This document shows positions 17,357-25,168 of a stretch of 64,000 bases of DNA, piece after piece. The notes under the pieces were generated by a model. The model worked only from the letters and a program-made list of their open reading frames with translations. It was not told the DNA's origin and did no database searches. The position numbers were made by a program, and so were the translations under genes. The DNA is taken from contig NZ_AP024745.1 of NCBI RefSeq assembly GCF_019704555.1, forward strand, positions 5,154,501 to 5,218,500, written 5' to 3'. This DNA is from Actinoplanes sp. L3-i22. Lineage in GTDB: Bacteria; Actinomycetota; Actinomycetes; Mycobacteriales; Micromonosporaceae. Numbering within the stretch: position 1 is the first letter of the stretch; every line of letters begins with the position of its first letter.

Positions 17357-18103
17357 GTGGATCGTCAACGGCTGAGCAGCATCGCGCACACCCACCACCC
17401 GATCGCCGCCCCGATCTCCGGGGTGAACGTCAACCGGCTCCTGCGCCGCGCCGATCGCCGGCCGGCCGCCCGGATCCTCGACCTGGGCTGCGGCGAGGCG
17501 GCCTGGTCGCTGCAGGCGCTCGCGCACTGCCCGGACGGGCACGCCGACGGCGTCGACCTGAGCCCCTATGCGCTGGAGCGGGCCGCGGCCACCGCCGAGA
17601 TGCGCGAGCTGTCCGACCGGCTCACCCTGCACCGGCGCGACGCCCGGACCTACGTGCCGGACGGCGACTACGACCTGGTCCTGTGCGTCGGCGCGACGCA
17701 CGCGTTCGGCGGCTTCGCCGAGACCCTCGAACTGGCCGGCCGGCACGTCAACCGCGACGGCGTGCTGATGGTCGGCGAGGGTTTCTGGGCGGTGCCCCCG
17801 ACGAAGGCCGCGCTGACCGGCCTGGACACCACGCCCGACGAGTTCACCGACCTGCCCGGCCTGGTCGAGCAGGCCGCGAAGGCGGGCTGGGCGCCGACCT
17901 ACGCGCACGTCAGCGAGGCCGCCGAGTGGGACGACTACGAGTGGTCCTGGACCGGCTCGCTGACCGGCTGGGCCCTGGACAATCCCGGCCATCCGGACGC
18001 GGCCGACGCCCTCGCCGCCGCTCAGACCCACCGCGACGGCTGGCTCCGCGGATACCGCGGCGTCCTCGGATTCGTCACGCTGGTCCTGCGCCGGGCTTCT
18101 TAA
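17357..18103 (+). CDS. SAM-dependent methyltransferase
   Basis: This class I methyltransferase of 248 aa has motif I ILDLGCGEAAWSLQAL (about residues 36-51), DGVDLSP as the acidic end of strand 2, RRDARTYVPDGDYDLVLCVG covering motifs II-III, and VLMVGEGFW after. The substrate is unknown. Start GTG 17357 lies five bases after the esterase stop, so it is probably in the same transcript. An overlapping GTG at 17355 is out of frame. A hairpin terminator follows at 18160. Confidence 0.87.
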   Translation: MDRQRLSSIAHTHHPIAAPISGVNVNRLLRRADRRPAARILDLGCGEAAWSLQALAHCPDGHADGVDLSPYALERAAATAEMRELSDRLTLHRRDARTYVPDGDYDLVLCVGATHAFGGFAETLELAGRHVNRDGVLMVGEGFWAVPPTKAALTGLDTTPDEFTDLPGLVEQAAKAGWAPTYAHVSEAAEWDDYEWSWTGSLTGWALDNPGHPDAADALAAAQTHRDGWLRGYRGVLGFVTLVLRRAS

Positions 18104-18159
18104 TTCAAGATCTTCATTTCCTACGTCCGCCGTGGTCCGGATCGCCGCTCCCGCGGGGA

Positions 18160-18180
18160 CCCTTGCGGGCTTCGCAAGGG
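18160..18180. terminator. Hairpin terminator
   Basis: CCCTTGCG and CGCAAGGG form a perfect 8-bp stem around GGCTT. It lies after the methyltransferase and before the opposing reductase remnant. Confidence 0.6.
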
Positions 18181-18251
18181 CGCGGGGCGCCCAGAACGCG
18201 AAACCCGCAAGGGCGACGTCCGTGGCTGGGCACGGTTTACCCCGAAAACCA

Positions 18252-18774
18252 TCAACGGCGCACCGGATAGCGCAGGTGAAGCACCCGATCGCCCGGGATC
18301 ACCAGGTCCGGATCCGCCAGCGACGTCCATGCGCACCTCGTCGACCAGGCCCGCGGCCAGCACCTGACCACCGGCATCGCCCGCGGCGACCTCGACCAGG
18401 CGGTCACCGGCGAGCTCCCGCGCCCGGGCCACGGCCGCCTCGACACCGTCGACGAAGTGGAACGGCGCCGCGGGATCCCAGCCCTCCGGCGCCGGCCGGT
18501 GCGTCACGACGACCACGTGGTCCATCCCGCCCGGCGGCTTGCCGTCCCAGCCGTCCGTCAGGTCGAAGACGTGCCGCCCGACGATCGTCACCCCGATCTG
18601 GTCCCAGTACGGCCGGATGTAGTCGTAGGACGTCTTCGACACCATCAGCACGCCGCTCTCGTCCAACGGGACGTCACCGCTGGTCAGCCAGTCGAACAGC
18701 GGCCCGGGCTGGTCATTGTCGTCCGCGACGAAGCCGTCCACCGACACCGAGCTGTACAGGACCACCTTGCCCAC
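18252..18774 (-). pseudogene. Dihydrofolate-reductase-family (RibD C-terminal domain) gene with internal deletion and frameshift
   Basis: The 5' part from GTG 18774, preceded by AGAGGAGAGACCA, encodes a normal RibD-C/DHFR-like domain (GKVVLYSSVSVDGFVADDND, IGVTIVGRHVFDL, ELAGDRLVEVAAGDAGGQVL, LVDEVRMDV). At about 18321 the frame breaks. The next frame immediately gives the expected C-terminus LADPDLVIPGDRVLHLRYPV, ending at TGA 18252. Family members normally have about 20 residues (a VPVVFGSGKRYF-like loop) between these parts, so more than one base is missing. The first frame runs on to 18121 with a meaningless tail. The gene is probably inactive, or a recent deletion. Confidence 0.75.
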
Positions 18775-18977
18775 TGGTCTCTCCTCTGCGTGTGGTGCCC
18801 TCCGAATTAGCGTGTCATTCGCGGTCGTTCCTGTTCTGCCGCCTATCGCATCGCGACAGTCTGCAGGTCCGCCACACCGCGCGAGTGCAGGGCTTTGAAC
18901 AGGGAATACGCGAACTCCGAGGGGATGGCTGCCAGCGCATCGGACGTGATTCCCCGGCTCTGCCACTATGTCCGGTC

Positions 18978-19802
18978 ATGGACTACCACGATCGATTTCT
19001 GCGGGCCGCGACCGAGCAGGGTGTGCCGCGGGACGAGGCGGCCCGCTACGCCGAACTGGTCCTTCGATTCCGGATCAGGGCCGGCGCCGGGCCGGACGGG
19101 GTGCGCGCCGGACGCTTCGGCGGGCTGCCGCACCTGCCGGCCGACATCGCCTGGCCGTGCATCCGGCCGGGGGTGCCGCTGCCGTACCTGGCGGCGGTCG
19201 ACTGTGCAGCGCTCCCCCGGATCGCCGGGTTCGCCCTGCCTGCGGGCGGCTCGCTGCTGTTCTTCCTGTCGCCCGAGGCGGCCATGTCGTCGTGTTCGGT
19301 GCCGGAGGAGCAGCAGTTCGCCCGGGTCGTGCACGTGCCGGCCGGCACGGTGACGGCGCCGACCGGGCCGCCGGCCGACGACTGCGACGACGAGCCGCTG
19401 ACCGGCCCGGAACACGACCTGTACGCGCGGGTCGAGCCGGACCTGCCGGACTGGCTCGATCAGCCCCCAGAGTTCCTGACCGACCTGGAGAAACAGTTGA
19501 CCCGCGACATTCCGGGCATGGCGCAGCTCACCGCGGTCGTCGACCGGCTCTGGCCGGGCCGGGTGCCGTGGATCGAGGACGACCTGCTGCTCGGTGGGTA
19601 CTCGGTGTCGGCGCAGGACAGCCCCGAGTCGATCCTGGCCGACGACAGCTCCGAGGAGGCCGTGCTGCGCGGGTGGGTGGCGCTGGCCCAGTTCGCGGTG
19701 CCGCACGAGGAGTACGTGAACGGGCGGTTCCTGATCCGGCACCAGGACCTGGAGGCCGGGCGGTTCGACAAGGCGCTGTCGTTCTGTGAGTTCACCGAGT
19801 GA
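18978..19802 (+). CDS. DUF1963 (YwqG-like) protein
   Basis: The 274-aa soluble protein has the YwqG/DUF1963 pattern: FGGLPHLPADIAWP near residue 48, PYLAAVDCAALP, a GGSLLFFLS strand, and a C-terminal WVALAQFAV strand equivalent to the usual LLQID segment. Its biochemical role is unknown in the family. The start ATG 18978 has CACTAT 8 bases upstream and may be leaderless. It is followed by the 8-bp tandem array. Confidence 0.78.
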   Translation: MDYHDRFLRAATEQGVPRDEAARYAELVLRFRIRAGAGPDGVRAGRFGGLPHLPADIAWPCIRPGVPLPYLAAVDCAALPRIAGFALPAGGSLLFFLSPEAAMSSCSVPEEQQFARVVHVPAGTVTAPTGPPADDCDDEPLTGPEHDLYARVEPDLPDWLDQPPEFLTDLEKQLTRDIPGMAQLTAVVDRLWPGRVPWIEDDLLLGGYSVSAQDSPESILADDSSEEAVLRGWVALAQFAVPHEEYVNGRFLIRHQDLEAGRFDKALSFCEFTE

Positions 19803-19896
19803 GCCGTCACGGCGTACCAGGAAGAATGTCGAGCCAGGCGCGAACCGCCCGCCCCGAGCCGAGCAGGACCACCGGCGCCGCCGCGCCGCGCGCAGC

Positions 19897-19976
19897 CGCG
19901 CCACCGCGCCACCGCGCCACCGCGCCACCGCGCCACCGCGCCACCGCGCCACCGCGCCACCGCGCCACCGCGCCAC
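19897..19976. repeat. Ten perfect 8-bp tandem repeats (CGCGCCAC)
   Basis: Ten identical copies of CGCGCCAC lie in the 308-base gap (19803-20110) between the DUF1963 gene and the TetR gene; both flanks carry CCGCGCCGCGCGCAG. Because 8 is not a multiple of 3, all frames are open and give repetitive arginine/alanine products, which I regard as artefacts. Nothing else is visible in the gap. Confidence 0.95.
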
Positions 19977-20110
19977 CGCGCCGCGCGCAGTCGCGCAGTC
20001 GCGCAGGGCCGAGCTTCCCGATACCGCGGGCGGGGTCGTTCGTGACGCTGCCGTGCCGCGCGCGACCGGGCCCCCGGCAAGCGCGGGCGCAGGCCGTCGA
20101 GTTCGGGCCC

Positions 20111-20677
20111 CTACTTCAGGGCGTTCGCGGCCAGTCGGAGGTCGGTGAAGGCCCAGTCGAGGTGGGCGTGCAGATCCTCGGTGCGGTCGGCACCCCAGCG
20201 GCGCACGGCGATCCCGTAGGTGTCCATGCCGACCTGGGCGCACAGCGCCGCCAGCCGGTCGGCGACCCCGCGCGCCCGGAGCGCGTCGGTGAGCGCGCCG
20301 ACCAGCGCGGCGTTTTTCGCCAGCGCCCGCTCCTGCAGCGCCGGTGTCGCCGCGATGACCGGGACCCGCCGCTCGGTGACCGGCAGGTTCTGCTCGATCA
20401 GGGGAACCGCCTGGTGGAACGCGGTTCGTAAGGTCGGCAGCGGCTTGGTCCCGGCCGGGACCGCCGCGACCGCGTCGGTCAGCAGCTCGCGCAGCTGCGC
20501 CTCGCCGTCGAAGAAGACCTCGCGCTTGTCCGTGAAGTGCCGGAAGAACGTCCGCTCGGTGACGCCCGCCCGGACCGCGATGTCACCGGTCGTCGTCTTG
20601 TCATAGCCATGCTCCAGATACAGCTCCAGCGCGGCCTCCTGCAGGCGCAGCCGCACATCATCCGAATTCCGTGGCAC
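20111..20677 (-). CDS. TetR-family transcriptional regulator
   Basis: The 188-aa repressor has an N-terminal HTH (ALELYLEHGYDKTTTGDIAV, then GVTERTFFRHFTDKREVFF) and a helical C-terminal ligand domain. It is divergent from the SDR-esterase pair. Four 13-bp palindromes between the genes are its likely operators, and also cover its own promoter. GTG 20675-20677 is the start, with TAGGGT six bases upstream, giving a leaderless transcript. The inducer is unknown, probably a substrate of the SDR or esterase. Confidence 0.93.
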   Translation of the reverse strand: MPRNSDDVRLRLQEAALELYLEHGYDKTTTGDIAVRAGVTERTFFRHFTDKREVFFDGEAQLRELLTDAVAAVPAGTKPLPTLRTAFHQAVPLIEQNLPVTERRVPVIAATPALQERALAKNAALVGALTDALRARGVADRLAALCAQVGMDTYGIAVRRWGADRTEDLHAHLDWAFTDLRLAANALK

Positions 20678-20689
20678 GCCATCACCCTA
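20678..20689 (-). promoter_or_regulatory. Leaderless -10 element of the TetR gene
   Basis: TAGGGT is followed by six bases and GTG. The matching -35 region falls in operator copies A-B, which implies autoregulation. Confidence 0.45.
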
Positions 20690-20697
20690 ACACAGCC

Positions 20698-20779
20698 GAC
20701 AGTGACTGACACACCCTTGCGTCAGTCACTGTCGCGAGATAACGTCAGCGACTGACAGCACGAAGCGTCAGTCACTGAC
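20698..20779. promoter_or_regulatory. Four evenly spaced TetR operators
   Basis: Four 13-bp sites lie at 20698, 20721, 20744 and 20767: GACAGTGACTGAC, GTCAGTCACTGTC, GTCAGCGACTGAC and GTCAGTCACTGAC. Each is separated from the next by exactly 10 bases, a 23-bp period. The fourth is a perfect palindrome around its central base; the first and second are perfect inverted copies of each other. The array covers both divergent promoters and ends 2 bases before ATG 20782. Confidence 0.85.
20717..20745 (+). promoter_or_regulatory. Promoter of the SDR-esterase operon
   Basis: TTGCGT (20717-20722) and TAACGT (20740-20745) are separated by 17 bases. Both hexamers overlap the operator array, so repressor binding would block them directly. 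Confidence 0.5.
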
Positions 20780-20781
20780 AG

Positions 20782-21559
20782 ATGGGGGCCGACCACGGAC
20801 CACCGTTTCACCGGCAGGACGGTCGTCGTCACCGGCGCCAGCTCCGGCATCGGCGAGGGCATCGCCCGGCGGTTCGCCGCCGAGGGGGCGAATCTCGTGC
20901 TCGCCGCCCGGCGCACCGAGCGGCTCGACGCACTCGCCGCCGAGCTCGGCCCGGCCCGCACGCTCGCCGTCACCACCGACGTCACCAGCCAGGCCGACGT
21001 GCGGGCGATGATCGAGGCGGGCGCTGCCCGGTTCGGCGGCATCGACGTCCTGGTCTCCAACGCCGGCGTCGGCCTGGCCAGGGATTTCGAGGAGACCAGT
21101 CTCGACGACTGGCGACTGGTGATGAGCACCGACGTCGACAGCTGCTTCTTCGGCGCGCAGGCCGCGCTGCCACATCTGAAGGAGAGCCGGGGCTGCATCG
21201 TCCAGATCGCCTCCGCGTCCGGGCTCGGCGGCGATCGCCGGCTCACCGCCTACAACGCGGCCAAGGGCGCGGTCGTGAACCTCACCCGCGGGCTCGCGTT
21301 CGACCTCGGCCGGTTCGGGATCCGGGTCAACACCGTCGCCCCGTCCCTGACCATGCCCGCGGAGCTCGCGCCGGCCCACGCGGACCTGATCGCGCGCTTC
21401 GACCAGCGCCGCGCGCTCGCCGGGTTCAGCACCCCGGCCGACGTCGCCGCGGCGGTCAGCTTCCTGGCCTCGGCCGACGCCCGCTTCGTCACCGGCACGA
21501 TCCTGCCCGTCGACGGCGGCATCACCGCCGGCAGCGGCCAGCCCAACCTTTTCCTCTGA
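20782..21559 (+). CDS. SDR-family oxidoreductase; start frame apparently shifted
   Basis: This is a canonical SDR with TGASSGIGEGIA at the N-terminus, NAGVGLARDF, the serine strand IVQIASASG, an intact YNAAKGAV active site, and VDGGITAGSGQ at the end. The coding frame has no ATG, GTG, TTG or CTG between its upstream stop (20753) and GTG 20897, yet the glycine motif lies before 20897. ATG 20782 is one base out of frame: removing one G from the five-G run at 20784-20788 would restore an ORF beginning MGPTTDHRFTGRTVVVTGAS. A sequencing error, a real frameshift, or slippage at the G run would each explain this. The esterase follows in the same operon. Confidence 0.8.
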
Positions 21560-21598
21560 CCTCGTCTTCATCTGACCTCGTCCTCCGAAGGAGTCACC

Positions 21599-22570
21599 AT
21601 GCCCGTCAACACCGAAGCCCTCGACCCCGAAGTCGCGGCCGCATTCGACGCCCTGCCCAAGGCGGCGAACGGCACCCTGCTCGACCTCTCCGACATCCCG
21701 GGGCTACGCGCGCAGTTCGGCGCGCTCCGAGCCGGGATGCCGGCCCGCACACCGGACCCCCGGGTCACCATCGAGACGCTGCGGATCCCGCGTGCCGACC
21801 GGACCGATCTCGAGGTCGTGCTGTACCGGCCGGTGAACGTCCCCGAAGCCCTCCCGGCCCTGCTCTGGTTCCACGCGGGCGCGCAGGTGCTCGGCGACAA
21901 CGCCCGCGACGACGACGAGTACCACACCGCCCTGGCCTTGGACCTGGACTGCGTCCTGGCCGCCGTCGTCTACCGCCTCGCCCCGGAGACACCCGCCCCG
22001 GGCGCGGCTGAGGACGGCTACCTCGCCTACACCCACCTCGCCACGCACGCCGCCGAGCTGCGGATCGACCCGGCGCGGATCGGCCTGGCCGGCGCCAGCG
22101 GCGGTGGCGCACCCGCCGCGGCGACCGCGCTCATGCTGCGTGACCGTCAGGACCCGCCGCCGTGCCTGCTGGGCCTGCTATACCCGATGCTCGACGACCG
22201 CCTGGCGACGCCGTCGAGCCAGGAGAGCGCGGCCGAGGTGGCCTTCACCCGCCAGGACATGCGGCTGGCCTGGTCCGCGGTGCTGGGCGACCGGCTCGGC
22301 GCCGATGACCTGCATCCGTACTGCGCGCCCGGACGTGCCGGCGACCTGCGCGGCCTGCCGGACGCCTTCGTCGCGGTCGCCCAGTTCGACACGCTGCGCG
22401 ACGAGGGCCTCGACTTCGCGCGCCGGCTCGTCGCCGCCGGTGTCCCTGTCGACCTGCACCTCTACGCCCGGGTGTTCCACGCGTGGGACCGGTTCGCCCC
22501 GGCGTCGGCGCCGGCCCGCTCCTTCGAACAGACCTGGCGCGACTTCCTGCGCCGCCGCCTGCGAGCCTGA
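21599..22570 (+). CDS. HSL-type (family IV) alpha/beta-hydrolase
   Basis: The 323-aa cytosolic esterase/lipase is of the hormone-sensitive-lipase group. It has YRLAPE (about 125-130), nucleophile S167 in GLAGASGGG, acid residue in AQFDTLRDEG and histidine in VFHAWD. The usual HGGG oxyanion motif is altered to FHAGAQVLG, which may change acyl specificity. The start has GAAGGAGTCACC upstream. It lies 39 bases after the SDR and is presumably controlled by the TetR regulator. Confidence 0.92.
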   Translation: MPVNTEALDPEVAAAFDALPKAANGTLLDLSDIPGLRAQFGALRAGMPARTPDPRVTIETLRIPRADRTDLEVVLYRPVNVPEALPALLWFHAGAQVLGDNARDDDEYHTALALDLDCVLAAVVYRLAPETPAPGAAEDGYLAYTHLATHAAELRIDPARIGLAGASGGGAPAAATALMLRDRQDPPPCLLGLLYPMLDDRLATPSSQESAAEVAFTRQDMRLAWSAVLGDRLGADDLHPYCAPGRAGDLRGLPDAFVAVAQFDTLRDEGLDFARRLVAAGVPVDLHLYARVFHAWDRFAPASAPARSFEQTWRDFLRRRLRA

Positions 22571-22704
22571 GCACAATCGGCCCGAGCGGCGGCCCGGCCG
22601 CGTTCGAGCCGAATGTAGTGGTCGACGCTGACCCCGGCGCCGGGATCAGCAGCACGGTGACCGCGCGGCGACACGCTTCGGCTCCCGGCCCATCCCCGGT
22701 AGCC

Positions 22705-22940
22705 ACCGCCCGCAGACCACCGCGAGCCGGAGCTGGGATCGGCACCGCCCGCAGACCACCGCGAGCCGGGGCTGGGGTCCGCACCGTCCGCAGACCGCTG
22801 CGGGCTGGACCACCGCCCGCAGACCGTCGCGAGCTGGGGCTGGGATCCGCACCGTCCGCAGACCGCTGCGGGCTGGGCCACCGTCCGCAGGCCGCCGTGA
22901 GCCGGAGCCGGGCCCGGGGTTCGCGTCGTCCGCAGACAGC
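22705..22940. repeat. Degenerate 39/29-bp direct-repeat array
   Basis: The 497-base gap 22571-23067 contains imperfect copies of ACCGCCCGCAGACC followed by a CGCGAGCCGGGGCTGGG-like part. They start at 22705, 22744, 22783, 22812, 22851 and 22880, with steps of 39, 39, 29, 39 and 29, and more decayed copies after. Units vary at scattered bases. No gene is convincing in the gap; a long frame read through it is arginine-rich. Confidence 0.8.
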
Positions 22941-23053
22941 CGTGGTCTGGGCCGGGATGCGCGCCATCCTCGGACCGCCGCGGGTCGGGCCGGGAGCCGC
23001 GCGTTCCGATCCCGGTGGGACCGTCCCGCGCCGGGGGTATTCACCGCTGCCGA

Positions 23054-23067
23054 TAGCATTTCGGTCC
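23054..23067 (+). promoter_or_regulatory. -10 element of the lipoprotein gene
   Basis: TAGCAT is followed by eight bases and ATG 23068. No ribosome-binding site is visible, so the transcript is probably leaderless. Confidence 0.4.
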
Positions 23068-23775
23068 ATGATCACAAGACGCGTCCTGGCCGTTCTGGCA
23101 GTCGTCGCGATGGTGCCGGCGGGCTGCTCCACCTCGACGCAGCCCGCGCCGGTTGCCGCGCCCGCCGAGAGCCCGAAGGCCACCCTGCACCGCACCGCCG
23201 AGGAGATCCGCAAGGGTAACTACTCGTACGACACGATCTGGGGCGGCTACCTCCGGCAGGGCTACCTGGCTCTGCCGGACGGGCTGAGCTTTGCCCTTCA
23301 CCGGCGCGGTGCCGAGAAGCGGACCGAGTACGACTATCGGCGCATCGGTGAGCAGCGCTACGTCCGGCTGGGCGGGGACGTCTTCGACGCCCAGCACTGG
23401 TGGCGCCTGGACAGCAAGGACGCCGCCTACGTGCGGCCGGACATCGAGTTCGCCGAGGCCGCCGGTGCTGACCTCGGTGGTGTCGCCGTGGTCCTGGACC
23501 AGATCGTCGACGGTGCGACCCGGGACGGCAACACGATCACCGGCACGGTCGACTTCGCCGGCTCGACCGCGCGGACCGTCCCGCTGGTGCTGGCCAAGCC
23601 GGGGCGGCCGTTGCCGTTCACCGCGACGGTGGACGCGAAGGGTCTGCTGACCCGCATCGAGGTGCAGGTCCCGGCCGCCGAGGGGCAGGAGGCCGACGTC
23701 TGGCGGACGTCCGTCTACGACTTCGGCACGACCAAGGCCCCGGAGATGCCGATCAAACAGCTGATCATCAAGTGA
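23068..23775 (+). CDS. Hypothetical lipoprotein, 235 aa
   Basis: A lipoprotein signal peptide ends in the lipobox VPAGC with cysteine at residue 20. A short Ala/Pro linker and a beta-rich domain with YDTIWGGYLRQGYLALPDG, RIGEQRYVRLGGDVF and WWRLDSKDAAYV follow. The fold resembles LppX/LprG-like or DUF-type surface lipoproteins with an antiparallel sheet, but I cannot name a family. It would be anchored outside the cytoplasmic membrane. Repeat arrays lie on both sides. Confidence 0.82.
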   Translation: MITRRVLAVLAVVAMVPAGCSTSTQPAPVAAPAESPKATLHRTAEEIRKGNYSYDTIWGGYLRQGYLALPDGLSFALHRRGAEKRTEYDYRRIGEQRYVRLGGDVFDAQHWWRLDSKDAAYVRPDIEFAEAAGADLGGVAVVLDQIVDGATRDGNTITGTVDFAGSTARTVPLVLAKPGRPLPFTATVDAKGLLTRIEVQVPAAEGQEADVWRTSVYDFGTTKAPEMPIKQLIIK

Positions 23776-23819
23776 CCGGATGATCGGCGAGGCGCTGACC
23801 AGGTCCGAGCGGCGGTAGC

Positions 23820-24010
23820 GGGTGGCGGCGGGCCGGCGTGCGCGGCTCGGCGGGGGAGGCGTGCGGCGGTCGCGGGTGGCGACGGGCCGGCGTGCGCGGC
23901 TCGGCAGGGGTGGCGTGCGGCGGTCGCGGGCGACGACGGCCGGCGTGTGCGGCTCAGCGGGGGTGGCGTGCGGCGGTCGGGGGCGACGACGGCGGGCGTG
24001 TGCGGAGAGG
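23820..24010. repeat. About three copies of a 54-bp GC-rich tandem repeat
   Basis: Copies beginning GGCCGGCGTGCGCGGCTC recur at about 54-bp spacing (the CGGCGTG element starts at 23834, 23888 and 23941, with a degenerate fourth). The array fills the space between the lipoprotein stop and the end of the convergent aldolase gene. Frames through it give only Arg/Gly/Ala-rich strings. Confidence 0.75.
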
Positions 24011-24060
24011 CCGGCGTGTGCGCGGGCTTCGGCCGGCGAGGGTGGGCTTGGTGGGCGGCG

Positions 24061-25080
24061 TCAGCGGGTGAGGGCGGCTCGGGTGGCTTTGGCGAGGGCG
24101 TCGACGTCTTCCGGGGTGGTGTCGAACGATGTCATCCAGCGGGCTTCGCCGGTGGGCCAGTCGTGGAACGTGAACTGGGCGTGCAGTTCGGCCAGGGCGG
24201 GCTCGGGGAGGCGGATGAAGACCGCGTTGGCCTGGACCGGGTGGGGGATCGTGACGCCGGGCAGGTCGCGGACCTGGTCGGCGAGGCGGGTGGCCATCGC
24301 GTTGGCGTGGGTGGCGCTGCGCAGCCACAGGTCGTCCTCGAACATCGCCAGGAACTGGGCCGAGACGAACCGCATCTTCGAGATCAGCTGCATCGACGAC
24401 TTGCGCAGGTAGTCCATGCCCCGGTTCAGCGCCGGGTTCAGCACGACCACCGCCTCGCCGAGGACCATGCCGTTCTTGGTGCCGCCGAACGACAGCACGT
24501 CCACCCCGGCGTCGGTGGTGAACGCCCGCAACGGCACGCCCAGGTGCGCCGCGGCGTTGGCGAGCCTGGCACCGTCCAGGTGCAGCAGCATGCCGTGCTC
24601 GTGCGCGAGGTCGGCGATCGCGCGGATCTCCGCCGGGGTGTAGACGGTGCCCAGCTCGGTGGACTGGGCGAGCGACACCGCCTGCGGGCGGGCCCGGTGC
24701 TCGTCGTCGAAGCCCCAGGCCTCACGCCGTACGTCAGCAATTTTGATCTTGCCGTTGGTGGCCGGAACGGCCAGCAGTTTGAGGCCGGCCACCTTCTCCG
24801 GCGCACCGCACTCGTCGACGTGGATGTGGGCGGTGTCGGCGCAGACGACCGCGCCCCAGCGGTCGCAGGCGGCCTGCAGCGCGACGACGTTGGCGCCGGT
24901 CCCGTTGAGCACGGGGTAGGTCTGGGCCGCGTCGCCGAAGTGCTCCCGGAACACGTCCTGGAGCCGGGCGGTGAAGGCGTCGCGACCGTAGCTGACCTGG
25001 TGCCCGGTGCCGGCCGCGGCGAGGGCGGCGAGCACCTCCGGATGCGCGCCGGAGTGGTTGTCGCTGGCGAAGGTGGTCAC
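24061..25080 (-). CDS. Low-specificity L-threonine aldolase
   Basis: This PLP-dependent fold-type I enzyme (339 aa) cleaves L-threonine/L-allo-threonine to glycine and acetaldehyde. It begins VTTFASDNHSGAHPEV. Other landmarks are VLNGTGANVVAL, the cofactor aspartate and arginine in LHLDGARLANAA, and the PLP lysine in SFGGTKNGMVLGEA. GTG 25078-25080 is the start, set by TAGACT seven bases upstream; longer frames to 25131 would include the promoter. It is divergent from the SDR at 25169. Confidence 0.94.
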   Translation of the reverse strand: MTTFASDNHSGAHPEVLAALAAAGTGHQVSYGRDAFTARLQDVFREHFGDAAQTYPVLNGTGANVVALQAACDRWGAVVCADTAHIHVDECGAPEKVAGLKLLAVPATNGKIKIADVRREAWGFDDEHRARPQAVSLAQSTELGTVYTPAEIRAIADLAHEHGMLLHLDGARLANAAAHLGVPLRAFTTDAGVDVLSFGGTKNGMVLGEAVVVLNPALNRGMDYLRKSSMQLISKMRFVSAQFLAMFEDDLWLRSATHANAMATRLADQVRDLPGVTIPHPVQANAVFIRLPEPALAELHAQFTFHDWPTGEARWMTSFDTTPEDVDALAKATRAALTR

Positions 25081-25093
25081 GTCACCCAGTCTA
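25081..25093 (-). promoter_or_regulatory. Leaderless -10 element of the aldolase gene
   Basis: TAGACT is followed by GGGTGAC and then GTG 25080. Confidence 0.45.
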
Positions 25094-25155
25094 TTTATGA
25101 CCTGCGCGCATGAATGGTCCGCGAACGGCATTTCCCGGCGCGGTCACCGGTCGCC

Positions 25156-25168
25156 TACCGTCGGCGGT
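25156..25168 (+). promoter_or_regulatory. Leaderless -10 element
   Basis: TACCGT is followed by CGGCGGT and then ATG 25169. Confidence 0.45.

Noticed and set aside
18966..20243. Minus-strand frame with repeating Trp-Arg-Gly-Gly-Ala-Val-Ala-Arg units
   Set aside because: It is created by the 8-bp repeats, which open all frames, and lies opposite the DUF1963 gene.
20698..20779. Short CRISPR-like array
   Set aside because: Sites of 13 bp with 10-bp spacers are far too short. The location between TetR and its target fits operators.
22705..22940. CRISPR array
   Set aside because: The units are contiguous and degenerate, with no unique spacers and no cas genes in the window.
22483..23067. N-terminal extension of the lipoprotein frame through the 39/29-bp array
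   Set aside because: The lipoprotein signal at 23068 is a clear start; the extension is repeat-derived.
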